Shown here: piece by piece, positions 23,598-39,205 of the stretch
How the letters are laid out: the number at the start of each line of letters is the position of its first letter
Numbering within the stretch: the stretch's first letter is position 1
Origin: Hirudinaria manillensis
Lineage: Eukaryota > Annelida > Clitellata > Hirudinida > Hirudinidae
Length of the DNA stretch: 64,000 nt
Direction of reading: 5' to 3'
Assembly: GCA_034509925.1 (NCBI GenBank)
Contig: CM067529.1
Location: 1,132,501 to 1,196,500, forward strand
Notes under the pieces: generated by a model
The model's input: only the letters and a program-made list of their open reading frames with translations
Database searches by the model: none
What the model was told of the DNA's origin: nothing
Position numbers and translations under genes: made by a program

Positions 23598-24409
23598 GGG
23601 AAGACTGGGGTTATATGCACCATGTTTCATATTTCGTCTTCGTACGTTTTTATTCGAGGAGCAAGCTAAGATCGTTGTGGACCATAAAATTTAAGCTTTG
23701 TATTTTGGCTCCAAATTTATAAAAATTCTATACCTCAAAGGAAAAAATACCACAATAGCTCGCCGAAGAGGGGCTCCTGCAAGTGTTGTAACCTGCCCAT
23801 CCTACGTGTAAAGTGCACCATCCTTTAGAGTGGACTGCAAATATACTGAGACTATTTGCGTGTATTTGCGTTATGCGTGTCTAACTGTTAATTTTTTATT
23901 TCAGATTTTTATGTAATAAACATCAAACTAGTGATGTAATTATTAATTTTTTAAATGTTGTAACTGGTTCAATACCTTAACAAAAAAAAAACATTAAATT
24001 TAAGATTGCTTGAGGTGTGCTTTAACCTTTCAAATTATAATTATAAAATGGAAATAGGAATATTATCTCCTTAATGACTCGTTCTGTGCCCCACCTCATT
24101 TAATGGGCTAGCCATTTTTTTTGTACTTAACCACCTATTGAAACTGGGTATGAGTTTGTATTTTCAGGAACAACAAACCTTCTTTAAACTTAAGTTATTT
24201 TATTTCAAAATGTATAATTTCTGTTTCTTTATCTTCGGAAAGTTTATTTTCCACAATTTTGACTGCGAAGTAAATTGTACCCCGTCTAAAATGGTGCATT
24301 CATACCCGCAACCACCCCTTGACTTCTTGATGGAAAATCTCCTCGATCATGTCGATTCTAAAGATCCAATGGTGCTTTTAACCCATGGTGCATATAGCCC
24401 GGTCTTCCC
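23598..24409. mobile_element. 812-bp MITE with 26-27 bp terminal inverted repeats and TA target duplication
   Basis: The left end reads GGGAAGACTGGGGTTATATG and continues into CACCATG. The right end, read on the other strand, begins GGGAAGACCGGGCTATATG and also continues into CACCATG: one mismatch and one one-base gap in about 26. TA flanks both sides (23596-23597, 24410-24411). The left side lies in an AAT microsatellite. Inside are several further TGCACC/GGTGCA copies (about 23813, 24292, 24371, 24385) that could be sub-terminal transposase sites. No transposase frame exists, so it is non-autonomous. The TA duplication fits Tc1/mariner-, PIF- or ISL2EU-like groups; I cannot assign it further. 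Confidence 0.8.
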
Positions 24410-24828
24410 TATATTTACCCCAATTTTTAAATAAACATATGTATATGTAATAAATCATATTCTATCGATGGCTTTAATAACACTTTATTATTTAACAAAT
24501 AATACCACTATGATTAAATAATAGTTACATTGGTCCGGTATCAAAGTTCAGTTTTTATTTTATTCTTGGGTTCCAAATCCAAAAGCCGCTCAATAAATTA
24601 ACACTTTTGGTATAGACCCTTTTAATTTTTGAAGCTTGCAATTTTTATTTTTTTTTCAACTAAGAAAATATTTTGTTAATATATTGTTAAAGCAAAATAT
24701 TTTATTAATATTTATAACTAGTTAAAAGAACTCAGTTAAATTTTAATCTTTGTTGATGCTTTTCCCTATAAAATTAGTCTGGCTAATTGATCTCGTTACG
24801 GGACCTGGCGTTACATGCAGACCATTTG

Positions 24829-28595
<3,767 letters not shown>

Positions 28596-30008
28596 TTGAA
28601 ATTCTGACGAATCCTTGTTTCGTTAACTTATAACTATTTTGATTGAAATGACTGAGCACCAATTGTAGCATTAATGTAAAAAAAAAAAGGAGATGACAAT
28701 TCTGTTGTTTTTTTCTTTTTTTTTTCTTTCTGTAATGTTTTGCAATCGATTTGAAAGTCATGAAATTTGTTCTACTCCTTAAGTCCATGAAATGATGAAT
28801 GCTTAATGTACTTAGTAGAGACTTATTACTTTGTTTGCTTCGATGTAAATTTTCTTGTGAAACATTTGAATTGGCTCTAGCTTCATATTAGCCTTCAATC
28901 ATAAATTGTAATATCTTCTCAAGGCTTTATCATGCCATTGTTGGCAGTACTTTCCTGGATGTCTACAAATTTTATAACAAATTTCATTATTAATTTTAAC
29001 ACTAAATCTCTAGTCTAACTCTAACTTTGGTCCTTTCTATGATTGGACTAGCTGGCTCTCTGAACATCTGACTCCACTAACTATGACTGAAGCTTCATAA
29101 CGTGGCCGCTATAAATGTAATTTATTACAAATAGTAACATGACTGATGATCAAAACTGAGATTTGGGACATAAACATGGTACATTGTGGCAACCTGCTGG
29201 TTCAATAAAGGGAGCCCAAGAAGAAAATGTGTGCTAAATTTTAAATTTTGAGAAATCTGCCCTAAGAGCAGCATATATTTATTTTCATGAATCAAGAGAT
29301 CTCCCCCTGTCCTCTCAGTGATGGCGACCAATTTCCACACCCCGAAAGCCACATGCGGTCATAGTGACTGAGTCCCCCAAGCACGCCAAGGAATTTCTGC
29401 AGTCCATAGCCACATCAAGGCTGCATCCCGTATTAATGTATGTTGTACAATTAATTATTTGGGAAGATAGCAGAAAATTGAAGGGCGATATTTTGAAGAA
29501 GGAAATCATAGAAGCGGAAAAGGCCGACCTGGAATGGCATGAATATTAATTATACGAAATAATTTAAAAAATTAAACATAAATATTTGTTGCATCTTAAA
29601 TAAATTTACGTCGACCATGTTTAGCCGTATTTTTAATTTTTTATTTTTCTATTATGTGATTAGTGACTTTTGTGTAATAAATTAAGTATTGAATCTGTTC
29701 ATTTTGCTTCTTGCAACTGTTTATTTGTTACAGAAAACCACTAGCTTGCTCACAATTAATGGATAAAGGAATGACCGAATAAAATAACAATGTGTTTTAT
29801 TTACCTGGATAGCTTATCTATCACCTCAAAAAAAAAAAACTGAACAAACGATTTTTAACTATTAAAAAATATTGATTTTAAAAATATATTACGTAGAACT
29901 TGAAAATTTATTTGAATAATATTCTTTGGATTGGCTTCACAACAAAAGACGTCGGTGGGATATTACTTGACCGCTTGTTTTGATATTTTTTCCCGATATT
30001 TTTCAAGA
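28596..30008. other. intergenic region between the ZNF839-like gene and UBA2
   Basis: The left part is probably the 3' UTR of the zinc-finger gene. The right part is AT-rich and should hold the UBA2 promoter. One coding-looking frame lies at 29322-29549 (listed separately). Nothing else is supported. Confidence 0.5.
29322..29549 (+). CDS. possible coding exon of an unrecognised small protein
   Basis: An open frame of about 75 codons ends at a TAA at 29547-29549. Its composition looks coding (ESPKHAKEFLQSIATSRLHP, then IIWEDSRKLKG, then AEKADLEWHEY), with one moderately hydrophobic segment (VLMYVVQLII). A strong pyrimidine-rich acceptor (CCCCCTGTCCTCTCAG) ends at 29318, but reading straight from it the frame meets TGA, and the only early ATG (29321) is in another frame with a stop after 16 codons. 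It may be the last exon of a gene whose start I cannot find, or a decayed one. Function unknown. Confidence 0.3.
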   Translation, partial: WRPISTPRKPHAVIVTESPKHAKEFLQSIATSRLHPVLMYVVQLIIWEDSRKLKGDILKKEIIEAEKADLEWHEY

Positions 30009-33000
30009 ATGTTGTATGATGAAAAAAAACTTGGCGAAGTTCGAGTTCTGCTCGTTGGCGCGGGTGGCATAGGATGTGAACTTCTTAAAAATCTAGTGCT
30101 GAGTGGATTCCGTCGAATAACCATCGTAAGTAGGAACAGTCCTATCCAGATAGATCGGACCATATAAAGTTATCGATTTAGCGACAAAATAACATTTACA
30201 TCATGTTTTAACTAATTAGTTTCCCCACTGTTTACGATTAATATTATATACTGTAGTTTTTGGAAAGTATCCAGGCTCGTCTAAAATGCATTATAATTGC
30301 CATTTGATTATAATTATCAATATCACTACTTACTGATTTTGCTCTAATCACATTCTAATCAATCATTCCATATTTAGTTTAAAACTTTAGTAGAATTTCA
30401 CATACCTTTAATAATGATTTTGCTTATTCCATTTTAAAGATTGATTTGGATACCATTGATGTCAGTAATCTTAATAGGCAGTTTTTGTTTGGGAAAGAAC
30501 ATGTAGGAAAGTCCAAAGCCCAGGTATATTCATTAGGTTTTGAAAGTCTGATCATTGAAATAAGTAATATTATATGTATAAAAAATGTTTCTCAGGTTGC
30601 AAAAGATAGTGCACTGTCACTGAACCCAGACATTGAAGTGGTGGCTCACCATGACAACATTATGAAGTATGACAACTTATTTCATTAATTATTTTCTTAA
30701 AATTGAATCATTTAATAAACAAAACCTTGGTAATTTTAGCTCATCATATGGAGTACCATTTTTCAAAGGATTCAACTTGGTTCTCAATGCTCTGGATAAT
30801 CGAGGTAGTTATTATTTATTGTTTTATAAGTTTATAAATTAAACCAAAATAGATTTTTGGAAATCCATTAACACCAGTATTTATGCTCATTTCTAAATTT
30901 TTCCAGCTGCCAGAAGCCACGTAAACAGGATGTGTTTAGCTGCAGATGTACCTCTCATAGAGAGTGGAACTGCTGGCTATTTGGGCCAAGTGTCACTGAT
31001 TAAAAAGGTTTGATGCTCTTTGATTTATTTTGCTTATTTCTTCCAAAGGTGTAGGACTTTTGGGAAAAAAAACTGTCTTTATGTACAATATGATGAAAAA
31101 TAGCATAAAATATAAATATAGCATAGCATAGAATATAAATATTATTTAAACTATTTTGCAATTTTGATCGGTTAATAGTTAATGTTTGCGATTCAAAATC
31201 TCGTGCTAACAAGCAATCGTTCGTTACAGAATTTCACGGGTTGTTACGACTGCGGACCAAAGCCAACACAGAAAACGTTCCCCGGCTGCACCATCAGAAA
31301 CACTCCTTCTGAACTCATACATTGCGTTGTCTGGGCCAAGCATCTCTTCAAGTACGTCCACAAAATATGGCCAAAATAAATCTAATAAAATAAATTGTTA
31401 TTAATTTATAAATTAAATAACTTGAAATTTACAGCCAATTATTCGGAGAACCAGATCCCGATCAGGATGTTTCGCCAGACACCGAAGATCCCGAAGCAGC
31501 AGGTAGTTATTTGGATTCTTGTGACTTTTTCATGAATTACCTTCCTAAATGCACCTTAATAGCCGATCACCCGATTAAGTCTTATAATATTTTGCTTATT
31601 TATTCGTTTTTTTATTTGTTTATTTATTTGTTCATTTATTTATTTATTTATTTATTTACCACCAGGTGATGCCGGCAAGATGAGCATCGAAAACGAAGCA
31701 AAAAGCGACAAAATCGGAGGCTTGGACAGGAAATCGACTCGTCTTTGGGCCCAGGAAGAAGATTATTGTTCTCATAAATTATTCAACAAGGTATGAATAA
31801 TACATGTTAATACTATCTTTACTATCTAACTATGACAACAACATTATAATATCTTACTAACATAACAACAACATTATAATATTTTATAATAATTAATTAC
31901 TTAAATAATCATTAAATTGCCTAAGCAATGGATATTCAATTAGTAACTCATTTTAATTCATTTCAGTTCTTCAATGATGACATAAAATACCTGCTTTCCA
32001 TGTCAAACCTGTGGAAGACAAGGACTCCTCCCACTCCGCTGGACATCAACGATTTGCCAGGTAACGAATCTTCGTCCAGATTTGCTCGAACTGGCAATTT
32101 CTCTTTTTAAATTAAATTATTTTTATCTCAAAATTAATTCATCTTTATTTTTAACTCAAACATTATCCTCTTCTTTTACAGAAGAAGAAGAAAAGAAAAA
32201 CGACGAAAGAGTCTTGGACGCCCAGAAGTTGTGGTCGTTGAGGGAATGCGCCGAGCGTTTTCACGACTCCGTTGGCAGCTTGAAGGAAGAAGTCAAGTCG
32301 GGCGACGGCATTCTCGTCTGGGATAAGGTGGTTATCGGCACTTTGAATGCTCGATCGAGTAACAATCGATTAGTAATTGATTAATAATTGATCAATAATT
32401 GAATTCTCAATTTCAGGACAACGAAGCAGCGATGAACTTTGTGACATCCTCGGCAAATATAAGGGCTTCCATTTTCCACATCCAGAGGAAATCAAAGTTT
32501 GACATAAAATGTAAGTTAACTGAGATGAAGCAACCTTCCTTTCGTCAGATGCTCGTAACGTATGTTCTTTCTTTCTCTTTTAGCCATGGCCGGCAACATC
32601 ATTCCCGCCATTGCCACCACGAACGCCATAGCAGCAGGTCTGATCGTGCTCGAGGCACTGAAAGTCCTTGCCGGAAGGTTGGACCTTTGTAGAGCTGTAA
32701 GTGCCAAGTTACTTCTTGCTTCTTTTTTTTTAATTTTTTTTTATAAATCCACGAGTTAAATGACGAATTCCAAACGCTCCTCTGAAAATCTCACGTTTCC
32801 AAATGTTTCTAGATTTACATCAACAAGCAGCCAAACTCGAGGAAGAAACTGTTGGTCCCCTGCGCGCCCGAGCCCAGGAACCCGAAGTGCTACGTTTGCT
32901 CGGATAAGAGGGAGGTCGCGGTCACGCTGAACGTGGAAACATTCACGCTGAAGGCATTGGAGGAGAAGGTTGGCATCCATTTTGTTCGATTTACATGTGC

Positions 33001-33933
33001 TTTGATACATTTTTCTGATTTTGTTTTTATTTCAGGTCTTGAAGAGTGCACTTGGAATGGTGGCTCCAGACGTGGAAATTGATGGACAAGGTTTGTTTTT
33101 GAACTTCTTGGACATAATGCTTGTCAGAAGGAGAGAGTTATTAACATTATTTTTGCTTGCAGGTACGATTCTCATCTCGAGCGAGGAGGGAGAGACCGAA
33201 GGTACTACTCGTGTTTATTTTATTTATTTATTTTTTAATCCCTTGCCGACATCATGTTTTTAAGTATTTTTCAAAATTCCCATTACTGTTTTGTTTTAAT
33301 TTTATATTCCTAAAATTAACGATAACCTCGTTCGACAAACAGACAACATGGACAAATTCCTTTCCGACTTTGGAGTCGTGACAGGATCGAGGTTGAAATG
33401 CGACGACTTCCTCCAGGAATACGACATCATTGTCAACATTTATCATCAGTGAGTGCTTTCAGATTTCAGCCATTAATTAATTAATTAATTATTATTGTTT
33501 ATGATTTTTTTAAACATTAAGCCAAATTAAAATCTTGACTCTAGGGTTGATTTGCCTGACAATAAAGAGTTTGAACTTGTTGGTGATTTGGAAGAATTAC
33601 AAAAGAGCATAAAAGAGAGTAAAGAAACAAAGATCCTTGAAAATGGAAAGGACAATGACAACAAAGGTAAACAAAACAAAATCTGAATGTATTTTAGAAT
33701 TAAAATGAACCTATTTGACCGTCAAACCTTTTTGTTAAGATGCCAAAGGTGATGAGGAGGAGGAGGACGAAGATGATGATTTGGTGTTTATGGAAGAGAC
33801 AGTGGAAGATGTTGTAAAACCGGAGCCTCCTAAGGCTCTGAAGAGAAAGAGAAGCGAGAGCGAAGAATACGAAGGCACTCCGACGAAGAAGAGGAACGTG
33901 GAGGAGTGTGAAGATATCATGATCGTTGACTGA
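30009..33933 (+). CDS. UBA2/SAE2, catalytic subunit of the SUMO E1 (complete, 18 exons)
   Basis: Pairs with SAE1 to adenylate SUMO and carry it as a thioester before transfer to UBC9; nuclear. Exons: 30009-30125, 30440-30523, 30596-30666, 30740-30804, 30907-31007, 31230-31351, 31435-31502, 31666-31790, 31967-32060, 32182-32327, 32417-32510, 32584-32696, 32813-32968, 33036-33090, 33163-33201, 33343-33448, 33545-33666, 33740-33933; 623 aa, near the human length of 640. Seen: [51 protein letters not shown], zinc ligands CYDC and [15 protein letters not shown] with the catalytic Cys at about 166, [14 protein letters not shown], and the UFD segment [11 protein letters not shown]. The tail has an acidic run, basic KRKRSE and PTKKR clusters (nuclear signal) and a hydrophobic IMIVD end. 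The ATG used gives a 12-residue lead before the nucleotide loop. Confidence 0.95.
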
Positions 33934-34028
33934 GAGAAACTGATGTTACAGTGTTTGTTAGTTAGTGGAGTTTAAAATATATATATACTGTTGCAAGAAG
34001 ACTGACTGTTAGGTGTATCTGGTTTTAT

Positions 34029-34034
34029 AATAAA
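34029..34034 (+). terminator. UBA2 polyadenylation signal
   Basis: AATAAA 96 bases after the UBA2 stop codon. UBA2 and the minus-strand BPI-like gene converge here; their stop codons are only about 255 bases apart. Confidence 0.55.
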
Positions 34035-34188
34035 ATAGATCATTTAAAATGCATTTCGTTTGGCAACGCTATAAGAGAGTATGTCTCATGTGACTTCAAA
34101 TCTTTAAGAAAATGTTTACCATCGGCGCACTGGGATATTAAGTAAAAAACGTAACGTAAAAATAAGTAAAAAGAAGTCGTTTTGAAGT

Positions 34189-36434
34189 TCAAGATCTTTG
34201 GGTGAGGTCAAAGTCGCCTTCCAGGTGCGCGTATCCGTCCTGAAATTGAAGTTTGGAGTTGGATAGGAAAACTCCTTTCGGAATTGGCAGTCGTCTGCCT
34301 AGGGTACCCTGCTTATCGATCCGCGGTATAGCAACGAGTCGTATGATCCACTTTAGAATCAAGTAAGCCGCTTCGTCGGGTATCCAGCCAATTTTAGTGT
34401 CTATAAGTCTTGCATTCATACTGAAGTTTTTGATTTTCCAATGAAGCGTCGATGCGTTTCTCTCGATGGACATGATCATGTTTAGACTCATGTTTACCGA
34501 CACTGAAAACAGTTCTGCCAGAGACTTGTCTTGAAGTCTAACCCGGAAATAGTAAAGTCCATCCATTCTGGACGATGCCCCTTCTCTTGTCAGCTGAAGT
34601 TTAGGATAGTTTACGTCTTTATAGTGTACCTCAACGAATAAGTTGGGATAGGTGTATCTGAGCTGGGGAATAAAAAACCCAATGCAAATGAACTTTGTAC
34701 AACTGGTGTTTAACAAGCCGGAGAAACTATCTGGAAGATTTTCCTTGGTAATGTCTCCTTCGTGCAGGCCGTGAATATGAGTTACGTAAGAGAACGTGTT
34801 GAATACATAGGATGAGACATCAGCGCTTACCATCTTAGACGAATTGCTTTCTGGTAATGGATCAGGCTATCAAGAAAAAAAAAAAAACATGTGACCGTAT
34901 GTGATTAAGAAATCGACAAAATAAAATTCTTAAATGTCGTTAAAATGAGATCGCTCGAAAGCAAAAAAAAATTAATTTATTAAATTTGACTTAATGTAAA
35001 ATTCATCAAATTACCTGGAATGGAGCCTCCGTGGTATTTCCCTGAAAAAAGAATTCCCCTTTGTGCCTAAGTTGAATACCTTGCGGTTTAAACAACGGCG
35101 CTCCAAGCAAACGTACGTCGAACAGAAGCCCATGCGTAACAGGTATTTGTGGATTGTATTGGCTCAATTTTTTAGAAATTTCAGCCATCACCTTACCGGT
35201 TAGAATTTCACAAGGTTTGTTTATTTCTCGCAAAATAGTATCTTTGAACTGGTCGATTACCCAGGAATCAACAAACAACTGGAGGTCATTGAACGAACCA
35301 CTACACTGCTTAATCATGAACGTGGGCATACCACGATTGTCAGAGCCTACAAGGATATCTATTTCCATCTCCAACTTCCCCGCAAGGAGCAAAAAGCTTC
35401 CTTGATTGTTCATAAAATCCACTTTGTAACTCCACAAACCACCGACATAGAAACTAATGTAACGAACTTTTACACGCCATGAATCCTGAACTGAGGATAT
35501 CGAATAGTCAAACTCCAAAACGTTGTTAATCTGAAAGTGAAACGATTCATTCTTACAGACGAATTGGTCTTTCCAAGTTAAGGTCGGAAAAGGCATATAC
35601 ATTTAGGTCAAGAAAATCTAACAAAATATAACAAAATCTATAATATTAACATAACTCGCAAAATAGCACTAACAAACAGTTTAATTACTTTTTGGCACCA
35701 ATAAAAACTCTAAGTATTTTCACTTTCCTTTCGGATAGTATTTAAACTTTGATGACTTCAAACTTCACTTTCACTCTAAGTAATTGTTGTCCCAACCATA
35801 ATGGCCTAACATGCGGTTTTCTAATTGTTGAACGTCAGTATTTGATGCTTGTTTTCCTCAATTCACTTCTTTTTTAAATTAAAATTTAAACTAGAATTGA
35901 TGTTTTGGTTAATAAGATCTGGGAAGCACACGTTTGTTTATGAAATGCAATTACTTATTTCCAATCACCATTCAGTTAACACAATGTTAATTGAGAATCC
36001 GGGTCAGAAGTCAATTATGATTTGTATAAAAGCAGATGTACTTTCGCATAAAATATGATTGTTATTGCGAATTTCAAAAGATTATAATAAGATCGTAAAA
36101 CTGTCACTTTCACCTGCAATTTACTGTTTATTCAATAATTCTTGATTCAAGAATGGTTAAATTATTTAAAAATTTATTTAATGAATTACAATAATAAATT
36201 AACCTTTATATTCCATGCAGCATATGTTATCGTACCAAACCACTTGTCAATTTGGCCATTGATACCCGGGATTTCTAACTTAGGAAGTTCTCGAGTTGCG
36301 ATATATTTCGTTATATTTACAATTCTAGAAATCCCCAAAGCAGAAATTGTTACTTTGATGCCCGGTTCGACATTCTGGGTCAAACCGAGAGATATTGTAA
36401 GTACTTGAAGTAAATAGAGAGTCCATAACTTCAT
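34189..36434 (-). CDS. BPI/LBP/CETP-family secreted lipid-binding protein (3 exons, first junction uncertain)
   Basis: Secreted protein of the bactericidal/permeability-increasing family, which binds lipopolysaccharide or other lipids; an innate-defence role is an analogy. Exons (minus order): 36434-36204, 35530-35015, 34866-34189; 474 aa, a normal family length. The first exon begins with a signal peptide (MKLWTLYLLQVLTISLGL) and reads PGIKVTISALGISR and ITYAAWNIK, as in BPI N-termini. The two Cys of the conserved BPI disulphide are present (IKQCSGSF and NKPCEIL). The C-terminus (LPIPKGVFLSNSKLQF) is typical of the second barrel. Problem: the frame upstream of 35530 stays open to about 35602 and also looks BPI-like (FPTLTWKDQFVCKN), but a TAA precedes it and no usable acceptor is visible. 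The model therefore uses the strong acceptor CACTTTCAG at 35531. Confidence 0.75.
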
Positions 36435-36869
36435 CTTCCTTGTTTAGGTCTCATCTGACATTTACGTAATCGGAAGGCACTCCCGTAAGCTCGAGTAGGG
36501 TGACAAAAAAAAAATACGATCAATTACTTGACATTATATTTTTAAAAAAATCGACAAAGACTGAGAGTTAAAATGACTATAGCTCCTTCGGTCAACTTTT
36601 TTCAACTAATAGAAGGCGAGCCAGATGTTGCGAGCAAACAACAAACTAAGCAAGCGTATGAATACAGTTCGGCAAATTTTAAACGATATAAAGATCGTGA
36701 TATGATAGCGTATTAGAAATAATGTGAAAATGGATATTGCTGTGCTCTAGCTGACATTTGACCAGGCTACAATCGTTACTAGGTTTTGTTTACTTTCAAA
36801 AATGGCTAAGTTTAAGAAAAGGCCGATTCCTTCAAAAGAGAGAAGTAACTGCCGTTAGTACTAATTTTT
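36435..36869. other. short spacer between the BPI-like gene and the desaturase
   Basis: A 435-base gap between two minus-strand genes. It should hold the BPI-like promoter (right of 36434) and the desaturase 3' UTR. No TATA box or unambiguous poly(A) signal was identified. Confidence 0.5.
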
Positions 36870-39205
36870 CTATTTGTAAGACATTTCCCTTAGACCTTCA
36901 TCTATCTTAGATTGGGCGATGTACTTCTTGAACATGCGCACAAATGAAGTTAAAATGGGTTCATTGCATGATTTGGCAAGACCAGGAAAGGCTTGTCGAA
37001 AATGTTGAGTGGCTTCTTCCAGATGGTAATGTGGTATCTTGGTGAAGAGATGGTGTACCTGATGAGTTCCAATGCAGTGGATGAGATCATGGACTACTCC
37101 ATAATGTCTGTCGACTGTTGACAATTGCCCTTTCACAAAATTCCACCTGGCAAATCCAAAATGTATTTGTTTTAACATTTTAAACTTATTCTTCATATAC
37201 TGGGGATCATACAAAGGTCTGCCTGAATTATGTGTCTGATTGAAGCATGGTTTATTTGTTTAAGACTTTTTTTGTAAGAATTTTGTTTGTTTGAGTTTGC
37301 TCCAACAATGCTTTGGCATTGAAGTTTTTCTTACAGCAGGTTAAATGGATTTTATAGGCAAATTTTGGTTTAATCATCACTGATTCAACATTCATTTAAC
37401 TCATTGAGGGAGTTAACCAGCAGATATTGAAGCATAAGATTCTTACTCAATAACTTGATTTCCAATAAATATTAAAAGGATTTCACTGATGATGATGATT
37501 AGAAAGTCAAAGTATTAATCATGCCCTAATTGTTAACTACTCAGCTTTTAATTTTTTATAAATCCTCTAAATGTATCAGCCTTTTGATAACAAAAAAAGA
37601 ATTAAACATGCCTGCTTTGCACCAATAAAATTAACAAACCTAACACGAATGAGTTCTGACCTCTATTCTAGAAAAGAAAAAAAAACACTTCTGGGTTGAC
37701 TCTAATAACGAGATGAAATGTCGATGGTGCGTGAGATTGTTGTGGTAATTAAATTAGCAGAGTAATGATTACTTAAGTGTTAGGTTGGTTTGGATATAAA
37801 CAGTTTGAGATGCGTGTTGGGGTTAGGTATTATTAAACGTCGGAAGTGAAGCTAGTGTTTAAGTAGAGACCTCTAGAGAATGTACCTAAGTATAGGTTTT
37901 AGCGCTCATAAAACTCAAGATTCTACGTTGAAGACGTAGAACTGTTCATCGAGAATGCTGGAGAAATTCTAATTATTTGCCATTTATGCGTAATTCTCAG
38001 AAGCCCAGCAAATTCGGATAACTTTAACTTATGAAAATTATGTTGTACCCTAATATTGAGGCTACCTGCCCAGACTGCTGATTTTAACACGTATAATCGT
38101 CTAGGGAATTTAATAGTAAAATAATATCGATAGCTAAATTATAATGTTTTATAATGAGAAAATTAATTTTCTCTTACTCTAAGACAGTTTTAGACAAAAT
38201 TGTATAATAATGTGAGCGGTATAATCTGACATCACGGTTAAAAGTGAAACCTATTGACGCTGATTCCTAACCTTTCGTCGCCGTACCACGGAATGCCGAG
38301 CTCCGTATGATGGAGGAATGTAACTATGACTACGTAGCTTCCAAAGATGAATAAAGGTACCAAATAAAACACGAGGAGGTGCAAAAATCCATATTTTCTG
38401 TAGTATAGGATCCACAAGAAAACGAAGACCGCCAGACAGGCCAGTGAGCAGCAACAACCGAACACATGACCCCGAAAAGCTTCCGAGAATGGGGTATAAT
38501 GTCTCACCCGACGAGGGAAGTACCCTACGGCGAGGTAAACGTACCATCCAAGACCGTAGCCAAAACCCGGTAGGATGGGCAAACGGGTTCTCACAGTTTT
38601 CTTAGTCGGATAAAAAACCTGTTTTGTGAAATTAACTCCAGATTATGCCTGCTCCGTAGCATGAAAAAATAAAGACAAACCTCGTCTCTATCCATGTTCC
38701 CAGTAAATTTGTGATGGATCTTGTGGGATAACTTCCACTGGTAATACGGCACCAAGAGAAAACTGTGACTGATCGTACCGACAACGTCGTTTAGAAGAAC
38801 GTGTTTAGAAAAAGAATTGTGTCCGCAATCGTGTCCCATGACGAACAGACCCATGAAAAACGTTCCTTGTACGCCCCAGTAAATTAACAAAACCACGACC
38901 TTCGCAGGGATCCATTCCACATGAGGTAGGGAATAGGATAAGATGGACCACGCTACGGCAATCTGCACTACGTCCCTGAAGGCGTAGTACATCGACCTTG
39001 ACACCGTCGCTTCGAAGCAATGTTTCGGAATGATCTTTTTAATTTCAACAGCCGTCGGTAGTTCTTTCGGCAGTGGTTTGTCCAAGTTCAGTCCCAGGAT
39101 TTTGATATTGGATTTGTTAGAATACATCAGTGCAACTTTTACGAGAGAACACAGAAGCGCATTGAGCCATGATAAAGTGCTGAAGGCCTCTCCTATTGCA
39201 AACAT
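36870..39205 (-). CDS. methyl-end (omega-x) fatty acid desaturase (3 exons)
   Basis: Membrane di-iron desaturase of the FAD2/FAD3-like methyl-end class, which adds double bonds toward the methyl end of C18-C20 fatty acids (delta-12 and/or omega-3 activity) in the ER. Exons (minus order): 39205-38681, 38618-38272, 37146-36870; 382 aa. The three histidine boxes are complete: HDCGH, HKIHH (in WKLSHKIHHKFTGNMDRDE) and HQVHH (in THQVHHLFTKIPHYHLEEAT). PKHCFEATVSRSMYYAFRD and VKGQLSTVDRHYG are hallmarks of this class rather than of animal delta-9 or front-end desaturases. Hydrophobic segments flank the boxes. Genes of this class are known from several invertebrate phyla and are discussed as horizontally spread. 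The start may lie further upstream (see the exon at 40082-40159). Exact regioselectivity cannot be read from sequence. Confidence 0.9.

Noticed and set aside
24138..24434. 98-codon frame at the right end of the MITE
   Set aside because: It runs through the terminal inverted repeat, lacks transposase motifs and is explained by the element being AT-rich and non-coding.
35565..35605. Perfect U12-type branch-site sequence (CCTTAAC) followed by AG in the BPI-like gene
   Set aside because: It would solve the awkward first junction, but no U12-type donor (A/GTATCCTT) exists between 36434 and 35600, and the phase does not match the first exon.
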